The notes below the pieces were generated by a model. That model saw only the letters and a program-made list of their open reading frames with translations, searched no databases and was not told the origin of the DNA. DNA of 64,000 bases, taken from the NCBI RefSeq assembly GCF_001224225.1, contig NZ_CUEE01000001.1:62001-126000 (forward strand), read 5' to 3'. How positions within the stretch are numbered: position 1 is the first letter of the stretch; every line of letters starts with the position of its first letter. A program made the translations under genes and the position numbers. The DNA comes from Staphylococcus borealis (GTDB taxonomy: Bacteria > Bacillota > Bacilli > Staphylococcales > Staphylococcaceae). Of the stretch, positions 1 to 9,415 are shown piece by piece.

Positions 1-893
1 TGGTAAATATAAAGAATGATAATACTTATAACGATTGAAATATTCGTTACCATACCGACTAAAGGTAATGTCTTATATTTAAATTGAATAGAATATGGAA
101 TAATCGCTACACCTACAGGTAGTAGCCAAGCAATAAGCAATGTCGTCTTAATCATTTCATCTGAAACAGGTAATAAGAAATGAACAAGTAGTCCGGCTAT
201 TAAGCCTAAACCATAATGTGCTAATAAATATTTAATCGCAATGGGTAAGAAATGACGTTCTATCTTGAAGTTAAGCATAACACCTAATAGAATCATTGAA
301 AGTGGCATGTTCGCTTTAGAGATAATTGTGAAAAAATCAATTGACACCTTTGGTAAATGAATATTTAGCATGTTCAAAGTAAACATTATGATATATGTGA
401 CAAGCGGAACGGAAGTAATCAGTTTCTTACCTAGATATTTAAAATCGAACTGATCTCCGCCTTGACTAAAATAGCTACCAACAAAATAAGTTACGCCAAA
501 CATAATAATTGCGCCACCTATATCAGCCATACCAAAATAAATCATACCGTTCTTTGGCCAGATTGTATCAACAAGCGGATAAGCAAATAATCCAATGTTA
601 AGTGATGCAGTCATCATCCCTACTGTACCTTTAATATGGTTATTATGTCTGTTAAATAGCCATAAAACAGTTATCTTAGCAAGCACACCATATGCAATCA
701 TCATGATAGGTAATATTGAAAATGAAAAATCTAATGCTGCACTGTTAAGATTAACAATAACTAAAGAAGGTAGTGTGACATTGAGTACTAGCGTTGATAA
801 CACTTGACTATCTGCTGCTTTCAAAAAGTTTATACGTTTCAATAGATATCCTAGCGCGATTAAAAGAATGATCATTATAAACTGCTCTGTCAC
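1..893 (-). CDS. AEC-family permease, 3' end missing
   Basis: Reading the minus strand from a GTG at 893 gives an open frame to the window edge with no stop (about 297 residues). A purine-rich AGGAAGG ribosome binding site precedes the GTG. The product is almost entirely hydrophobic helices, with short polar loops, two blocks of five helices, and the layout of auxin efflux carrier (AEC) family permeases, which export or import organic acids such as malate. The family length is about 300-310 residues, so only a few C-terminal residues are missing. The substrate cannot be read from sequence. It faces away from the small gene at 1033, so the two share the 894-1032 promoter region. Confidence 0.75.
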   Translation of the reverse strand, partial: MTEQFIMIILLIALGYLLKRINFLKAADSQVLSTLVLNVTLPSLVIVNLNSAALDFSFSILPIMMIAYGVLAKITVLWLFNRHNNHIKGTVGMMTASLNIGLFAYPLVDTIWPKNGMIYFGMADIGGAIIMFGVTYFVGSYFSQGGDQFDFKYLGKKLITSVPLVTYIIMFTLNMLNIHLPKVSIDFFTIISKANMPLSMILLGVMLNFKIERHFLPIAIKYLLAHYGLGLIAGLLVHFLLPVSDEMIKTTLLIAWLLPVGVAIIPYSIQFKYKTLPLVGMVTNISIVISIIILYIY

Positions 894-1032
894 GGTAGTT
901 CCTTCCTTCTACTAAAACATTTTATTACAGTTAAATACTTTAACATAATTTACATCATTTTTAGAAGTGTCTTGTTTCATGCTATAATTCAATGTGATTA
1001 TTAAATTTTGATGTTGAAGGGGTTTGAGACTA

Positions 1033-1200
1033 ATGGATTTAGAATCACAATTAGATGAATTAAAATATGATTATGTTCGATTACAAAATGACCTCGAAAA
1101 GCGAGAATCTCTAAATCAAACGATAGATCCTCTCGTTAAGCAATTAGAAGACATCGAATTACAAATTGCTGACATACGTGCTAAATCACGTCAGAAATAA
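1033..1200 (+). CDS. Small charged coiled-coil protein (SE1561-like)
   Basis: A 55-residue frame starts at an ATG preceded by GAAGGGG and ends TAA at 1200. It is rich in Leu, Asp, Glu and Gln with heptad-like spacing (starts MDLESQLDELKYDY), so a single helical coiled coil is likely. It has no membrane segment and no cysteine. It resembles the small staphylococcal protein family known as SE1561; I recall this by its start and length only. The frame is short, but the ribosome binding site, AT-rich promoter region (near 960-1010) and codon use support translation. Function unknown. Confidence 0.6.
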   Translation: MDLESQLDELKYDYVRLQNDLEKRESLNQTIDPLVKQLEDIELQIADIRAKSRQK

Positions 1201-1388
1201 CGATTGTCTTGATATAGACCATTTCAGGATTAATTTGTTGCCCTAGTGCTTTCTGTAGTAATCATCACAACTAAGAATAGTCGTACTTGGGCATCTTTCC
1301 AATCCATTTAGTAATTGCCAATATGTAATAAATTATATATTATTTTTAGACAAATCATATAAGTTGTAATTAGAAAGGAAGACAACAG

Positions 1389-1706
1389 GTGAAACTCTAC
1401 TTATTATTATTACCCGTTTTATATCTCATTGTTAGTTATATAAGTATTTTCAAAATGCATTCTATATTTATTCGCATTTTACGCATTATCATGGGTGTAT
1501 TATTACTATTTGTATTAGCCTTAACAACACTACAATTTCCAGCTGAAAACTGGTGGGTCTTTGTTGTATTAGCCCTACTTGTCGGTAATGTTGAAGTAAC
1601 TGCATTCAAAGCTTTAAAACATGATGCTAAAGCTGTTTCAATTCTGAATATCCTATCAGTTATTTTATTTGTAATTTATATCATTTTAATTTTTGTAATG
1701 TACTAA
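1389..1706 (+). CDS. Small integral membrane protein, four helices
   Basis: The 105-residue product starts at GTG (GAAAGGAAG ribosome binding site about 8 bases upstream) and is hydrophobic throughout, with about four predicted membrane helices separated by very short loops; residues near 50-60 carry an amphipathic ENWW segment at the membrane edge. I recognise no enzyme motif. Homologues sit next to the RND transporter gene in other staphylococci as far as I recall, but this gene points the opposite way and shares a bidirectional terminator with it at 1725-1762, so no operon is implied. Function unknown. Confidence 0.65.
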   Translation: MKLYLLLLPVLYLIVSYISIFKMHSIFIRILRIIMGVLLLFVLALTTLQFPAENWWVFVVLALLVGNVEVTAFKALKHDAKAVSILNILSVILFVIYIILIFVMY

Positions 1707-1724
1707 ACCATTCTTTATAAGATT

Positions 1725-1762
1725 AAAAGTAGCCTAAGGCATCAATGTCTTAGGCTACTTTT
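1725..1762. terminator. Bidirectional Rho-independent terminator
   Basis: A perfect 14-bp inverted repeat (AAAAGTAGCCTAAG with its complement at 1749-1762) surrounds a 10-base loop, with A-run before and T-run after. It lies between the convergent small membrane protein gene and the RND transporter gene and can end both transcripts. Confidence 0.9.
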
Positions 1763-1791
1763 TACATATTAGCAATAGTTGGCTATATGTT

Positions 1792-4700
1792 TTATTTACG
1801 TGTTATTTTATTTTTTAAAGTGAAGAGGATTTCATAGATGACAGGTACTACAATTAAAGTAAGCAGTGTAGACGAAATTAATCCTCCAATGACAGTTGCT
1901 GCCATACCTTTTGATATTAATATTGAACTGTCTTGACCAAATAATAGTGGTAACAATGCGCCAATAGTGGCAATGGCTGTCATCAAAATTGGTCTAATAC
2001 GCGTACTTCCCGCTTCTAGCAATGCTTGTTTCATAGACATACCTTCTTGCTCATTTGTAATCACACGATCTATTAACACAATAGCATTGGTTACAACGAT
2101 ACCTATTAACATTAACATACCTATTAAACTTGGCACTGAAATTGTTTCACCCGTAATGAGTAATGCTAATACGACACCGATAACTGTAAATGGTAGTGAG
2201 AACAGTATTGTGAATGGCGCTAAGCCACCTTTAAATGTGATAACTAATACGAGATAAACAATGACGATAGCTACTAGCATCGCAAATGCCAATTGGCTTA
2301 TTGCTTGATTAATATCATCTGTTGCACCGCCAACGTTAATTTTAACGTTATCTGGTTTGTCTATCTTATTAATTTTATTCATGACTTTACTTGAAACGCC
2401 ACCAACGTCAGAATCTGTGATTTTACCAGATACTGTTGTTGCATAATCTCCGTCTTCTTGCACGAGTTTACTTGGTGTTGTTGTACGCTCAAGGTTCGCG
2501 ATTTCTTTCAGTTGAACTGTTTCACCAGTTGGTGATTTTAATTCCATATTATTCAATTTATCTTTAGACCAATCTGTCTGTTTGTTTTGTTTAACTTTGA
2601 CGTCTACTTTATTACCATTTTCTTTAACTGTGGTAATCGTTTTTTCTGGTAAATTCTCATTTAAATTCAATGCTAGTTGACCAGCTGAGATACCTTTTTC
2701 AGTTGCTTTATTTTGATCAACTTTAATTTCATATTGATCATACGTTTGCGATAAATCTGATTTTACATTAGTTATACCGCTAACAGATTTCATTTCTTTC
2801 TCTACTTTGGCAACGGTATCTTTGATTGCATTCGTTGAAGGTCCTTTTACAGTGACTTCAACCGAATCATTTCCAGAACCAGTACCCATGTCTTGATTTT
2901 TCCATTCACCAGGTTGATTCATCTTAGATAAATGTGAAATCACTTTATCAGGTTCTTCTTCAAAGTTAGGTGTGTCTTTATCATATTCAACCATAATCGC
3001 CATACTATTCGTGCTACCAGTTGGATCTGCAGGCGAAGGTCCTCCCACAGAATATTGCACAGTTTTCACTTTATCTTTCGATTGCAAATAGGCTTGCGCT
3101 TGTTTTGCATGATTCAACACAGCTTTTTCAGTTTCACCAGGTTTAGGTGTATAAGTTACAGCTAGGAATTTATCGTCACCAGTCGAAATATAGCTTGTAC
3201 CTAATTTTGAGCCGCCTAGTGCAATGCTTCCAATTAGGATAACAACACTAATAATTAAAACAATCCACTTATGATTTAAAGACCAGCCAAGGATTTTACG
3301 GTAGCCCCTACTTATGACGCCACGACTTTCTTCATTTTGACTATTCGAATGCGCCTTTAACTTAATTCCTTTTTTGAAAAATGTAGAAGCTAATGCAGGT
3401 ACCACAGTAATAGATACAAGTAATGATGCTAACAAACTAAAGGCGATTGCTAAAGCGAAAGGTCTAAACATTTCACCTACTGAGCCTGATACAAATGCAA
3501 GTGGTAAGAATACGATTATCGTAACAATTGTAGAAGATAAAATAGGTTTAAAAACTTCTCTCGTTGCACTGATTACTAAATGGTCTCCAGACAATGCTTC
3601 TTTTGGATCTGACAATCGTCGATAAATATTTTCAACAACAACGATTGAGTCATCTATCACACGACCAATTGCGATTGTTAATGCACCTAGCGTCAAAATA
3701 TTTAAAGATACATCGCTTAACTTTAATGCAATGAGTGCGATTAAAATAGAAAGCGGTATAGAAACTATTGATATAGCCGTTGTTCTAATATTTCTCAAGA
3801 ATAATAGGATAACAATAATTGCGACAATAGTTCCTAATGCTGCTTTTTCAACCATAGTATAAAGTGAATCTTCGATTGGCTTAGCAGTATCCATAGTCTT
3901 AGTCGCTTTAATGTCATCATTGTTTTTCACAAAGTCATCAATTTTCTTTTGTGCATCTTTAGCAACTTGAACCGTATTAGCATCTTGTGCCTTCATAATT
4001 TGGACATTGACCGCATCTTTCCCGTTCGTCTTAGAAATTGATTCACGTTCATCTCCAACAGTAATGTTTGCTAAGTCACTTAACGGTACGCTTGGCATTT
4101 CACCACTAGACGCTTGAGATTGATTGTTCATTTGAGATTGAGCGCTTGACGATGATGCGCTGTCTCCAGTGCTACGCATCTCATTACCAGATTGGTCATC
4201 ACTACTACTTGCTTGGCTTTGACCGCATATTGTTAATGGGATTTCTAAGTTTTTAAGGGCATTGACGGATTTGAATTGACCATCAATGACGATTGATTTT
4301 TCATTTTTGCCAAATTGAAATAATCCTAGAGGTGTTTCACGTGTTGCTGTTTTGATGTAATTCTCTACGTCATCAGCTGTTAATCCAGCTTCATCTAGTT
4401 TATTTTGTTTAAATTTTAATGTTACTTGTCTTGTAGTTTGACCATTAAGTTGCGCATTTTGTACGCCATCAACGGTTTGTAATTTAGGGATAAGTTGTGT
4501 ATTAATTTCTTTTGTCGTCGCTTTGAGATCATTATTTTTATTAGTAAATGAATACGCTACGATTGGGAATGCATCCATAGAATTTCGTGTTAATTCTGGT
4601 TCACTTACACCGTCTTTGAAGTCTAACTTATCTATTTCTTTCTTTAAGACTTCCTCAGCTTTATCCATATCCGTATCATTGTCATATTCAACGGTTACTA

Positions 4701-4974
4701 TAGAGGCATTTTGTATTGACTGTGTTTTCACACTTTTTACATATGCGAGTGAGCGCACTTGGTCATCAATTTTGGAACTGATCTCATCTTGGGTTGTTTG
4801 AGGTGTCGCACCCGGCATTGTGGTTTGTACAGATATGACTGGATTTTCAACATCTGGCAGTAACTCGAGTTTTAATTTAGCACTAGCATATACACCTCCT
4901 AGGATAACTAATACAACCATCAAGAATATTGCAAATTTATTTCCTAACGAGAACGTTAGCATTTTCTTAATCAC
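1792..4974 (-). CDS. RND (AcrB/SwrC-type HAE1) transporter
   Basis: A 1060-residue RND transporter. One N-terminal helix (residues 13-30) is followed by a large extracytoplasmic domain, a helix bundle, a second large domain and a second bundle. The proton-relay motif GRVIDDSIVVVEN places the paired aspartates at residues 441-442. The start is GTG at 4974 behind a GGGGG ribosome binding site. Residues about 250-292 are a Ser/Gln/Asn-rich low-complexity insert in the first outer domain. In S. aureus the orthologue (SA2056, from memory) sits beside femX and was reported to interact with cell-wall enzymes. Here femX lies 138 bp upstream on the same strand. Substrate unknown; Gram-positive relatives include surfactin exporter SwrC. 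Confidence 0.9.
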   Translation of the reverse strand: MIKKMLTFSLGNKFAIFLMVVLVILGGVYASAKLKLELLPDVENPVISVQTTMPGATPQTTQDEISSKIDDQVRSLAYVKSVKTQSIQNASIVTVEYDNDTDMDKAEEVLKKEIDKLDFKDGVSEPELTRNSMDAFPIVAYSFTNKNNDLKATTKEINTQLIPKLQTVDGVQNAQLNGQTTRQVTLKFKQNKLDEAGLTADDVENYIKTATRETPLGLFQFGKNEKSIVIDGQFKSVNALKNLEIPLTICGQSQASSSDDQSGNEMRSTGDSASSSSAQSQMNNQSQASSGEMPSVPLSDLANITVGDERESISKTNGKDAVNVQIMKAQDANTVQVAKDAQKKIDDFVKNNDDIKATKTMDTAKPIEDSLYTMVEKAALGTIVAIIVILLFLRNIRTTAISIVSIPLSILIALIALKLSDVSLNILTLGALTIAIGRVIDDSIVVVENIYRRLSDPKEALSGDHLVISATREVFKPILSSTIVTIIVFLPLAFVSGSVGEMFRPFALAIAFSLLASLLVSITVVPALASTFFKKGIKLKAHSNSQNEESRGVISRGYRKILGWSLNHKWIVLIISVVILIGSIALGGSKLGTSYISTGDDKFLAVTYTPKPGETEKAVLNHAKQAQAYLQSKDKVKTVQYSVGGPSPADPTGSTNSMAIMVEYDKDTPNFEEEPDKVISHLSKMNQPGEWKNQDMGTGSGNDSVEVTVKGPSTNAIKDTVAKVEKEMKSVSGITNVKSDLSQTYDQYEIKVDQNKATEKGISAGQLALNLNENLPEKTITTVKENGNKVDVKVKQNKQTDWSKDKLNNMELKSPTGETVQLKEIANLERTTTPSKLVQEDGDYATTVSGKITDSDVGGVSSKVMNKINKIDKPDNVKINVGGATDDINQAISQLAFAMLVAIVIVYLVLVITFKGGLAPFTILFSLPFTVIGVVLALLITGETISVPSLIGMLMLIGIVVTNAIVLIDRVITNEQEGMSMKQALLEAGSTRIRPILMTAIATIGALLPLLFGQDSSILISKGMAATVIGGLISSTLLTLIVVPVIYEILFTLKNKITRK

Positions 4975-5112
4975 TTCTGGTTTTCCCCCATTCTTTTATC
5001 TTAAAAAAATCATCCATTCATCCATTTTAGCCATCCCTATTATCCTAAAAAAATCTGAACGTCACAATGTTAGTTGTGTTATCGTTCAGATTAAATTCTA
5101 ATAATAAATAAA

Positions 5113-6372
5113 CTATTTACCTTTTAATTTACGAGAAATTTTAATTTTAGCTTTAGTTAAACGTGGTTTAACTTGTTCAATTAATTGATAAAGTGGTTGA
5201 TTTAATACATAATCAAATTCACCTATTTTTTCACTTAGATACGTACCCCATACACGTTTAAACGCCCAAAGACCATAATGTTCAGAATCTTTATCTGGGT
5301 TATTATCCGTTCCTCCAAAGTCATAAGTTGTCGCACCATGTGCACGCGCAAACTTCATCATCTCATATTGCATATGATGGTTAGGTAAGAAGTCACGGTA
5401 ATCATTCGATGACGCACCATATAAATAATATGATTTTGATCCTGCAAACATTAACAATGCACCAGATAAATAAATTCCATTAGGATGTTTTGCTAATAAG
5501 TCAGTCATATCGTCTTTTCTTTCAATAGATTTTTGAATTTTAGCTTCGACATCATTGAGTTTATTCTGCGTCTTTTTATCTTGCTTTCTTTCATATTTGT
5601 CTTGTAGTTGTGCTTTTTCGTTGTCCAGTTCTTGAAGTTCTTTATCAATGTCCTCTAAGACAGACTTTGGTTCCAACTTAACAAGGAATAATTCAGCATC
5701 TCCATCTTCATACAGAGAGTCATAAATATTTTGGAAATAACTTATATCTCTTGTTAAAAAGCCATCACGTTCTCCTGTTACCTTCATTAATTCCGCAAAA
5801 GTTTTAAGTCCTTCTCGATTTGAACGTTCTACTTTCGTACCTCGTTTTAAAGCAAGACGTACTTTTGAACGATTTCGTCGATCAAAACTTTGTATTATTT
5901 CTTCATCTGTTTTATCGATTGGTGTGATCATTGTCATTCGTGGTTGAATGTAATCTTTAGATAAACCTTCTTTAAACCCTTTATGTTTAAATCCTAATGC
6001 ATTTAAATTTTTAAGTGCATCTATACCTTTATCGACTTCAACATCTGGATCAATTTTAATAGCATAGGCTTTTTCTGCTTTAGCTACTTTTTTAGTTTCG
6101 GCTAATAACTGTTCCAAGGCAGCTTTATCACTATAATCTGTTACGAATCCACGAGAAACATAACATAGCGTGAATGGTAGTTTAGGTATCTTTTTAAATA
6201 GTAATTGACCTACACCTTTAATTTCACCATCTTCGCCCACTGCTACACGCTTTGAATACCATCCTGTTAGTCGTTTTGTTTCTGCCCATTTCGTTAGTTG
6301 TAGCAAATCGCCATTAGGATGAGCTTTCACAAACGCATCATGCTCTTGGTTAGTGATATTCATCTTTTCCAT
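5113..6372 (-). CDS. femX: FemX/FmhB, adds first glycine of the pentaglycine bridge
   Basis: The 419-residue product matches FemABX peptidyltransferases almost from end to end. These cytoplasmic enzymes transfer glycine from glycyl-tRNA onto the lysine of lipid II. FemX adds the first glycine and is essential in S. aureus. Two GNAT-like folds are interrupted by a charged antiparallel coiled coil, here residues 239-294, which in this family contacts the tRNA. This coiled coil diverges most from the S. aureus protein and is slightly shorter. Conserved stretches include RRNRSKVRLALKRG and YLYGASSNDYRDFLP. The start lies behind AAAGGAG. The RND gene follows 138 bp downstream. Confidence 0.95.
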   Translation of the reverse strand: MEKMNITNQEHDAFVKAHPNGDLLQLTKWAETKRLTGWYSKRVAVGEDGEIKGVGQLLFKKIPKLPFTLCYVSRGFVTDYSDKAALEQLLAETKKVAKAEKAYAIKIDPDVEVDKGIDALKNLNALGFKHKGFKEGLSKDYIQPRMTMITPIDKTDEEIIQSFDRRNRSKVRLALKRGTKVERSNREGLKTFAELMKVTGERDGFLTRDISYFQNIYDSLYEDGDAELFLVKLEPKSVLEDIDKELQELDNEKAQLQDKYERKQDKKTQNKLNDVEAKIQKSIERKDDMTDLLAKHPNGIYLSGALLMFAGSKSYYLYGASSNDYRDFLPNHHMQYEMMKFARAHGATTYDFGGTDNNPDKDSEHYGLWAFKRVWGTYLSEKIGEFDYVLNQPLYQLIEQVKPRLTKAKIKISRKLKGK

Positions 6373-6534
6373 GCTATAAAAACTCCTTTTTCTTTACATT
6401 AATTATAATTATACAATGTCATGATTTGAGTGTCGACAAACTCGCCGTCCGATTCAAATATTATTTCATGATTTTAAATTTTTGATATACTGTATAGACT
6501 TAAAATACTAATATTTCTTAAAAAGAGGGTTATT

Positions 6535-6786
6535 ATGCGAAATTTAATATTAATACTATTTGTTATTTTAAACTTGATAGCTATTGTTGTTACGATGACT
6601 CAACCTTTAACTATTTCATATTTTAGTTTAAGAGTAATGTTCGTTGGATTGTCGTTTGTACTTACTATCTTTTTCTTATTATTACAAACGTCAAAAATAA
6701 CTGCATACCTCAGTATACTCTCTTTAATACTTTCAATCGTGCACATCGGATTGATTGCACATAGTACTTATATTTATCTATATTAA
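6535..6786 (+). CDS. Small hydrophobic membrane protein
   Basis: An 83-residue protein starting at ATG with AGAGGG eight bases upstream. It has three predicted membrane helices (about residues 3-20, 27-49 and 54-80) and almost no charged residues. It converges on the glyoxalase-like gene and the two stop codons overlap by four bases (TTAA at 6783-6786), so neither has room for a separate terminator. I do not recognise the family; function unknown. Confidence 0.6.
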   Translation: MRNLILILFVILNLIAIVVTMTQPLTISYFSLRVMFVGLSFVLTIFFLLLQTSKITAYLSILSLILSIVHIGLIAHSTYIYLY

Positions 6787-7544
6787 TTTTCTGGTTCAAA
6801 GCGATATTTAGCACCTTTTGTAATAATTGAGTACGGCGCAGTCGTTTCGCTATCTTTAAATACGACTGTATTATACCCCGACGTTTTCGCATCTTGTATA
6901 CGGTATATAATGTGATCTGTCGTTAATTGCACATCCGTATAATGATCGCCTTCTTCAAGAATAGTCATATCAAACCATTTTTGCCATTTTGAAAGTGTTT
7001 TTGCACGCTTTTCACTATCTATAATAATTTTGTCGATTTTGAATTGTTTTTGAAAAAGCGGTTCTAATTTCTGATTGTGTTTAACTTCTTTTTCTGCCCA
7101 TTCAATAAAGAATGGCGGTTTTACCATGTAATCAGGATCTGCAATGTACAGTAGTTTCCATCTTACTTTGTCACCTTTTTTATTCTCTCTATGCATATCT
7201 ATAGGTCCAATTGTTTCAATGCCACGACTTTCTAATGTTTGCTTCAATTGTTCTATATTTGAGGTTCTTAAAGCAATTGTCTTAAAACCTTGTTGGAAGT
7301 GGTCTTGAACAATTTTAGTCGCAAATGCAACGCGACCTTCTTCTGTTTTTGACTCTTTAGTTAGTTTCTCTTTGTCTTCTACATCTATCAATTCAATATA
7401 ATTTTCATTTATATAAGATAAACGATTAAATGTTCCAAATTTATGATGTTTACCACCCGAGCTAATTTTTAAGATTTCCCCTGGGTATTTAAAATTCTTA
7501 AGGTTATCAACATAATGAATAATATGGTCAAATCTTAGTTCCAT
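6783..7544 (-). CDS. VOC/glyoxalase-like domain protein
   Basis: The 253-residue soluble protein begins with FDHIIHYVDNL, the typical first strand and histidine of a vicinal-oxygen-chelate fold. Later there is a repeat of the motif around HFQQGFKTIALRTSN. This matches the glyoxalase-like (PF13468-type) two-module proteins found widely in Firmicutes. The metal ligands and substrate are not known. It stands alone: the upstream neighbour is divergent and the downstream one is convergent with a four-base overlap. Confidence 0.7.
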   Translation of the reverse strand: MELRFDHIIHYVDNLKNFKYPGEILKISSGGKHHKFGTFNRLSYINENYIELIDVEDKEKLTKESKTEEGRVAFATKIVQDHFQQGFKTIALRTSNIEQLKQTLESRGIETIGPIDMHRENKKGDKVRWKLLYIADPDYMVKPPFFIEWAEKEVKHNQKLEPLFQKQFKIDKIIIDSEKRAKTLSKWQKWFDMTILEEGDHYTDVQLTTDHIIYRIQDAKTSGYNTVVFKDSETTAPYSIITKGAKYRFEPEN

Positions 7545-7639
7545 TGATCGTATTCCCCTTTAATTATTCGACTTGCATCTATCTTATCAAACTTCTTATC
7601 TGATTACTTCTTTTATTCATACAACTTATTAATAAAGTA

Positions 7640-7668
7640 TTGCAATTTTTTTAAATACGTCATATAAT
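7640..7668 (+). promoter_or_regulatory. SigA-type promoter of the MarR-MFS operon
   Basis: TTGCAA at 7640-7645 and TATAAT at 7663-7668 are separated by exactly 17 bases, close to the vegetative consensus. The predicted start site, near 7675, leaves a leader of about 48 bases that contains the palindrome at 7687-7703. Confidence 0.8.
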
Positions 7669-7686
7669 AATTTTTGTTCAAAAAAT

Positions 7687-7703
7687 AGTTAGCAAAGCTA
7701 ACT
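7687..7703. promoter_or_regulatory. Palindromic operator in front of the MarR gene
   Basis: AGTTAGC-AAA-GCTAACT is a perfect 7-bp inverted repeat with a three-base centre. It sits about 12 bases past the predicted transcription start and just before the AAGGAG ribosome binding site. MarR-family repressors commonly bind such short palindromes (MepR sites also carry GTTAG halves). Inference: the encoded MarR protein represses its own operon here. Confidence 0.65.
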
Positions 7704-7722
7704 TGTTTGGAAGGAGTATATT

Positions 7723-8160
7723 ATGTTAACAAATGAATTTTTTAACAGTTTCATCGGTTTATATCGCCCATATATTAAACGGACGCAACCGATACTCGAT
7801 CGATTCGATTTACACCCTGGGCAATGGTTAATATTAAGAGATATTGCCAGTACTTCCCCGACGACACTAGTTCATATTTCTAAACGTCGTTTTATAGAGA
7901 AACCTACGACACGTAAGATTATTAAAATTTTGTCTGAGAAAGAATTGCTAGTTATAAAACCAAGTAAGCAAGATAAACGTGAGAAATTATTAAGTCTCTC
8001 TGATAAAGGACAGGCACTATACGAAGAAGTTTATCGTGAGATTCTACCAGTTCAACAAGCGCTTATTAAGCATGCTGGATTATCAAAGGAAGATCTTGAA
8101 AGTGTCATAACAGTAATGAATAAACTTCATCTTGCGTTGGCAGAGGAGGAAGCAGAATGA
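7723..8160 (+). CDS. MarR-family transcriptional regulator
   Basis: A 145-residue winged-helix protein of normal MarR length. The DNA-binding region spans about residues 30-100, with the wing around SKQDKREKLLSLSDKGQALYEE, the classic DxRxxxLxLTxxG signature. The last base pairs overlap the start of the MFS gene (ATGA), so the two are co-translated. This arrangement is typical of a repressor controlling an efflux pump, usually relieved by the pump's substrate or a phenolic compound. The ligand is unknown. Confidence 0.85.
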   Translation: MLTNEFFNSFIGLYRPYIKRTQPILDRFDLHPGQWLILRDIASTSPTTLVHISKRRFIEKPTTRKIIKILSEKELLVIKPSKQDKREKLLSLSDKGQALYEEVYREILPVQQALIKHAGLSKEDLESVITVMNKLHLALAEEEAE

Positions 8161-9362
8161 CACAAAACATAAATGCAAAACAACCCATCTTCACGAAAAG
8201 CTTTACAGTTAATTTCTCAATCAACTTTTTCGTGTATTTATGCATGTATCTTTTATTAGTCATTATTGCTGACTATAGTAAGACAACTTATCATGCCTCA
8301 GATAGTCTAGCCGGACTCGTAGTAGGATTGTTTATTATCGGTTCTTTAATAGGAAGATTTGGTACTGGTAAATATGTTAATAAATTTGGTCCTAAAAAAA
8401 TATTAATCACAGGATTACTATTGCTTCTTATTACACAATTACTTTATTTTATACCCGGATCAATTACATTTTTAATGTTCGTACGTTTAATAAATGGCAT
8501 TGCAACGGCTATTGCGACTACAGCAACTGGCACGATAGCTGCACATGTCACACCAGTTGAACGTAAGAGTGAAGGTATTAGCTTATTTTCTCTGAGTTTA
8601 GTACTTGGAACAGCTATAGGTCCTTTCTTCGGCATCTTATTATTAAAATCATTTTCTATCAATTTATTATTTACGATATGTGTCGTGTTAGGCCTTATTA
8701 GTTTAATTATTTCTTTATTTATTAAAATTGATTTCGATGCCGTTCATAATAAAACGGATGCTAAAGTAGCTCAAGCGTCTGGTTTCAACATTCACAACTT
8801 TATTGCTAAAGAAGCAGTACCTGTATCTATTGTTATGATGGTTATTGCATTAAACTATGCTTCCATACTCACTTTCCTAAAATTCTTTGCAGAGCAACGT
8901 CATTTATTAGAAGCATCCAGTTATTTCTTTATTTGTTATGCCATCGCTTCTCTAGTTACACGTCCAATTGCAGGTCGAATGATTGATGCACGTACAGAAA
9001 ATGTTGTTGTTTATCCAGCATTTATCGCACTAATCATTACCTTTGTCTTATTAGTATTCAGTTATAGTGGCTGGATGTTATTACTTGCTGGTGTCTTTCT
9101 AGGTATTGGATATGGCAATTTATCGTCATCAATGCAAGCAATTGCTATTAAAGTGTCACCTACAAGTAAATATGGTATTGCAACATCAACCTACTTTATT
9201 GGTTTAGATATCGGCATTGGATTCGGACCATCTTTATTAGGCTTATTTACAGGTTTCATTAGCTATACAGAAGTTTATATTATTATGGCTATTGTCGCTG
9301 CACTTAGCATTGTACTTTACTTTTTTGTTCATGGTAGAAAAGTCAAAATGCAATATCATTAA
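8157..9362 (+). CDS. MFS transporter, 12 membrane segments
   Basis: The 401-residue protein has about twelve hydrophobic helices. The loop 2-3 motif is present as GRFGTGKYVNKFGPKKI, and loop 8-9 carries RPIAGRMIDAR, both matching major facilitator drug:proton antiporters. Its start overlaps the upstream MarR gene by four bases, and a strong terminator follows 6 bases after the stop. Most likely a drug or metabolite exporter under MarR control; the substrate cannot be read. Confidence 0.85.
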   Translation: MTQNINAKQPIFTKSFTVNFSINFFVYLCMYLLLVIIADYSKTTYHASDSLAGLVVGLFIIGSLIGRFGTGKYVNKFGPKKILITGLLLLLITQLLYFIPGSITFLMFVRLINGIATAIATTATGTIAAHVTPVERKSEGISLFSLSLVLGTAIGPFFGILLLKSFSINLLFTICVVLGLISLIISLFIKIDFDAVHNKTDAKVAQASGFNIHNFIAKEAVPVSIVMMVIALNYASILTFLKFFAEQRHLLEASSYFFICYAIASLVTRPIAGRMIDARTENVVVYPAFIALIITFVLLVFSYSGWMLLLAGVFLGIGYGNLSSSMQAIAIKVSPTSKYGIATSTYFIGLDIGIGFGPSLLGLFTGFISYTEVYIIMAIVAALSIVLYFFVHGRKVKMQYH

Positions 9363-9367
9363 ATATA

Positions 9368-9404
9368 AAGCGCTAGGAAATCATTAAAACATTTCCTAGC
9401 GCTT
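9368..9404 (+). terminator. Terminator of the MarR-MFS operon
   Basis: A perfect 14-bp stem (AAGCGCTAGGAAAT with its complement at 9391-9404) and a 9-base loop lie directly behind the MFS stop codon. It also lies just before the convergent sarV stop, so it may serve both. Confidence 0.9.
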
Positions 9405-9415
9405 ATTATAATCTA

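Noticed and set aside
3374..3625. Open frame antisense to the RND transporter gene
   Set aside because: No ribosome binding site, and the frame is fully explained as a shadow of the conserved transporter sequence.
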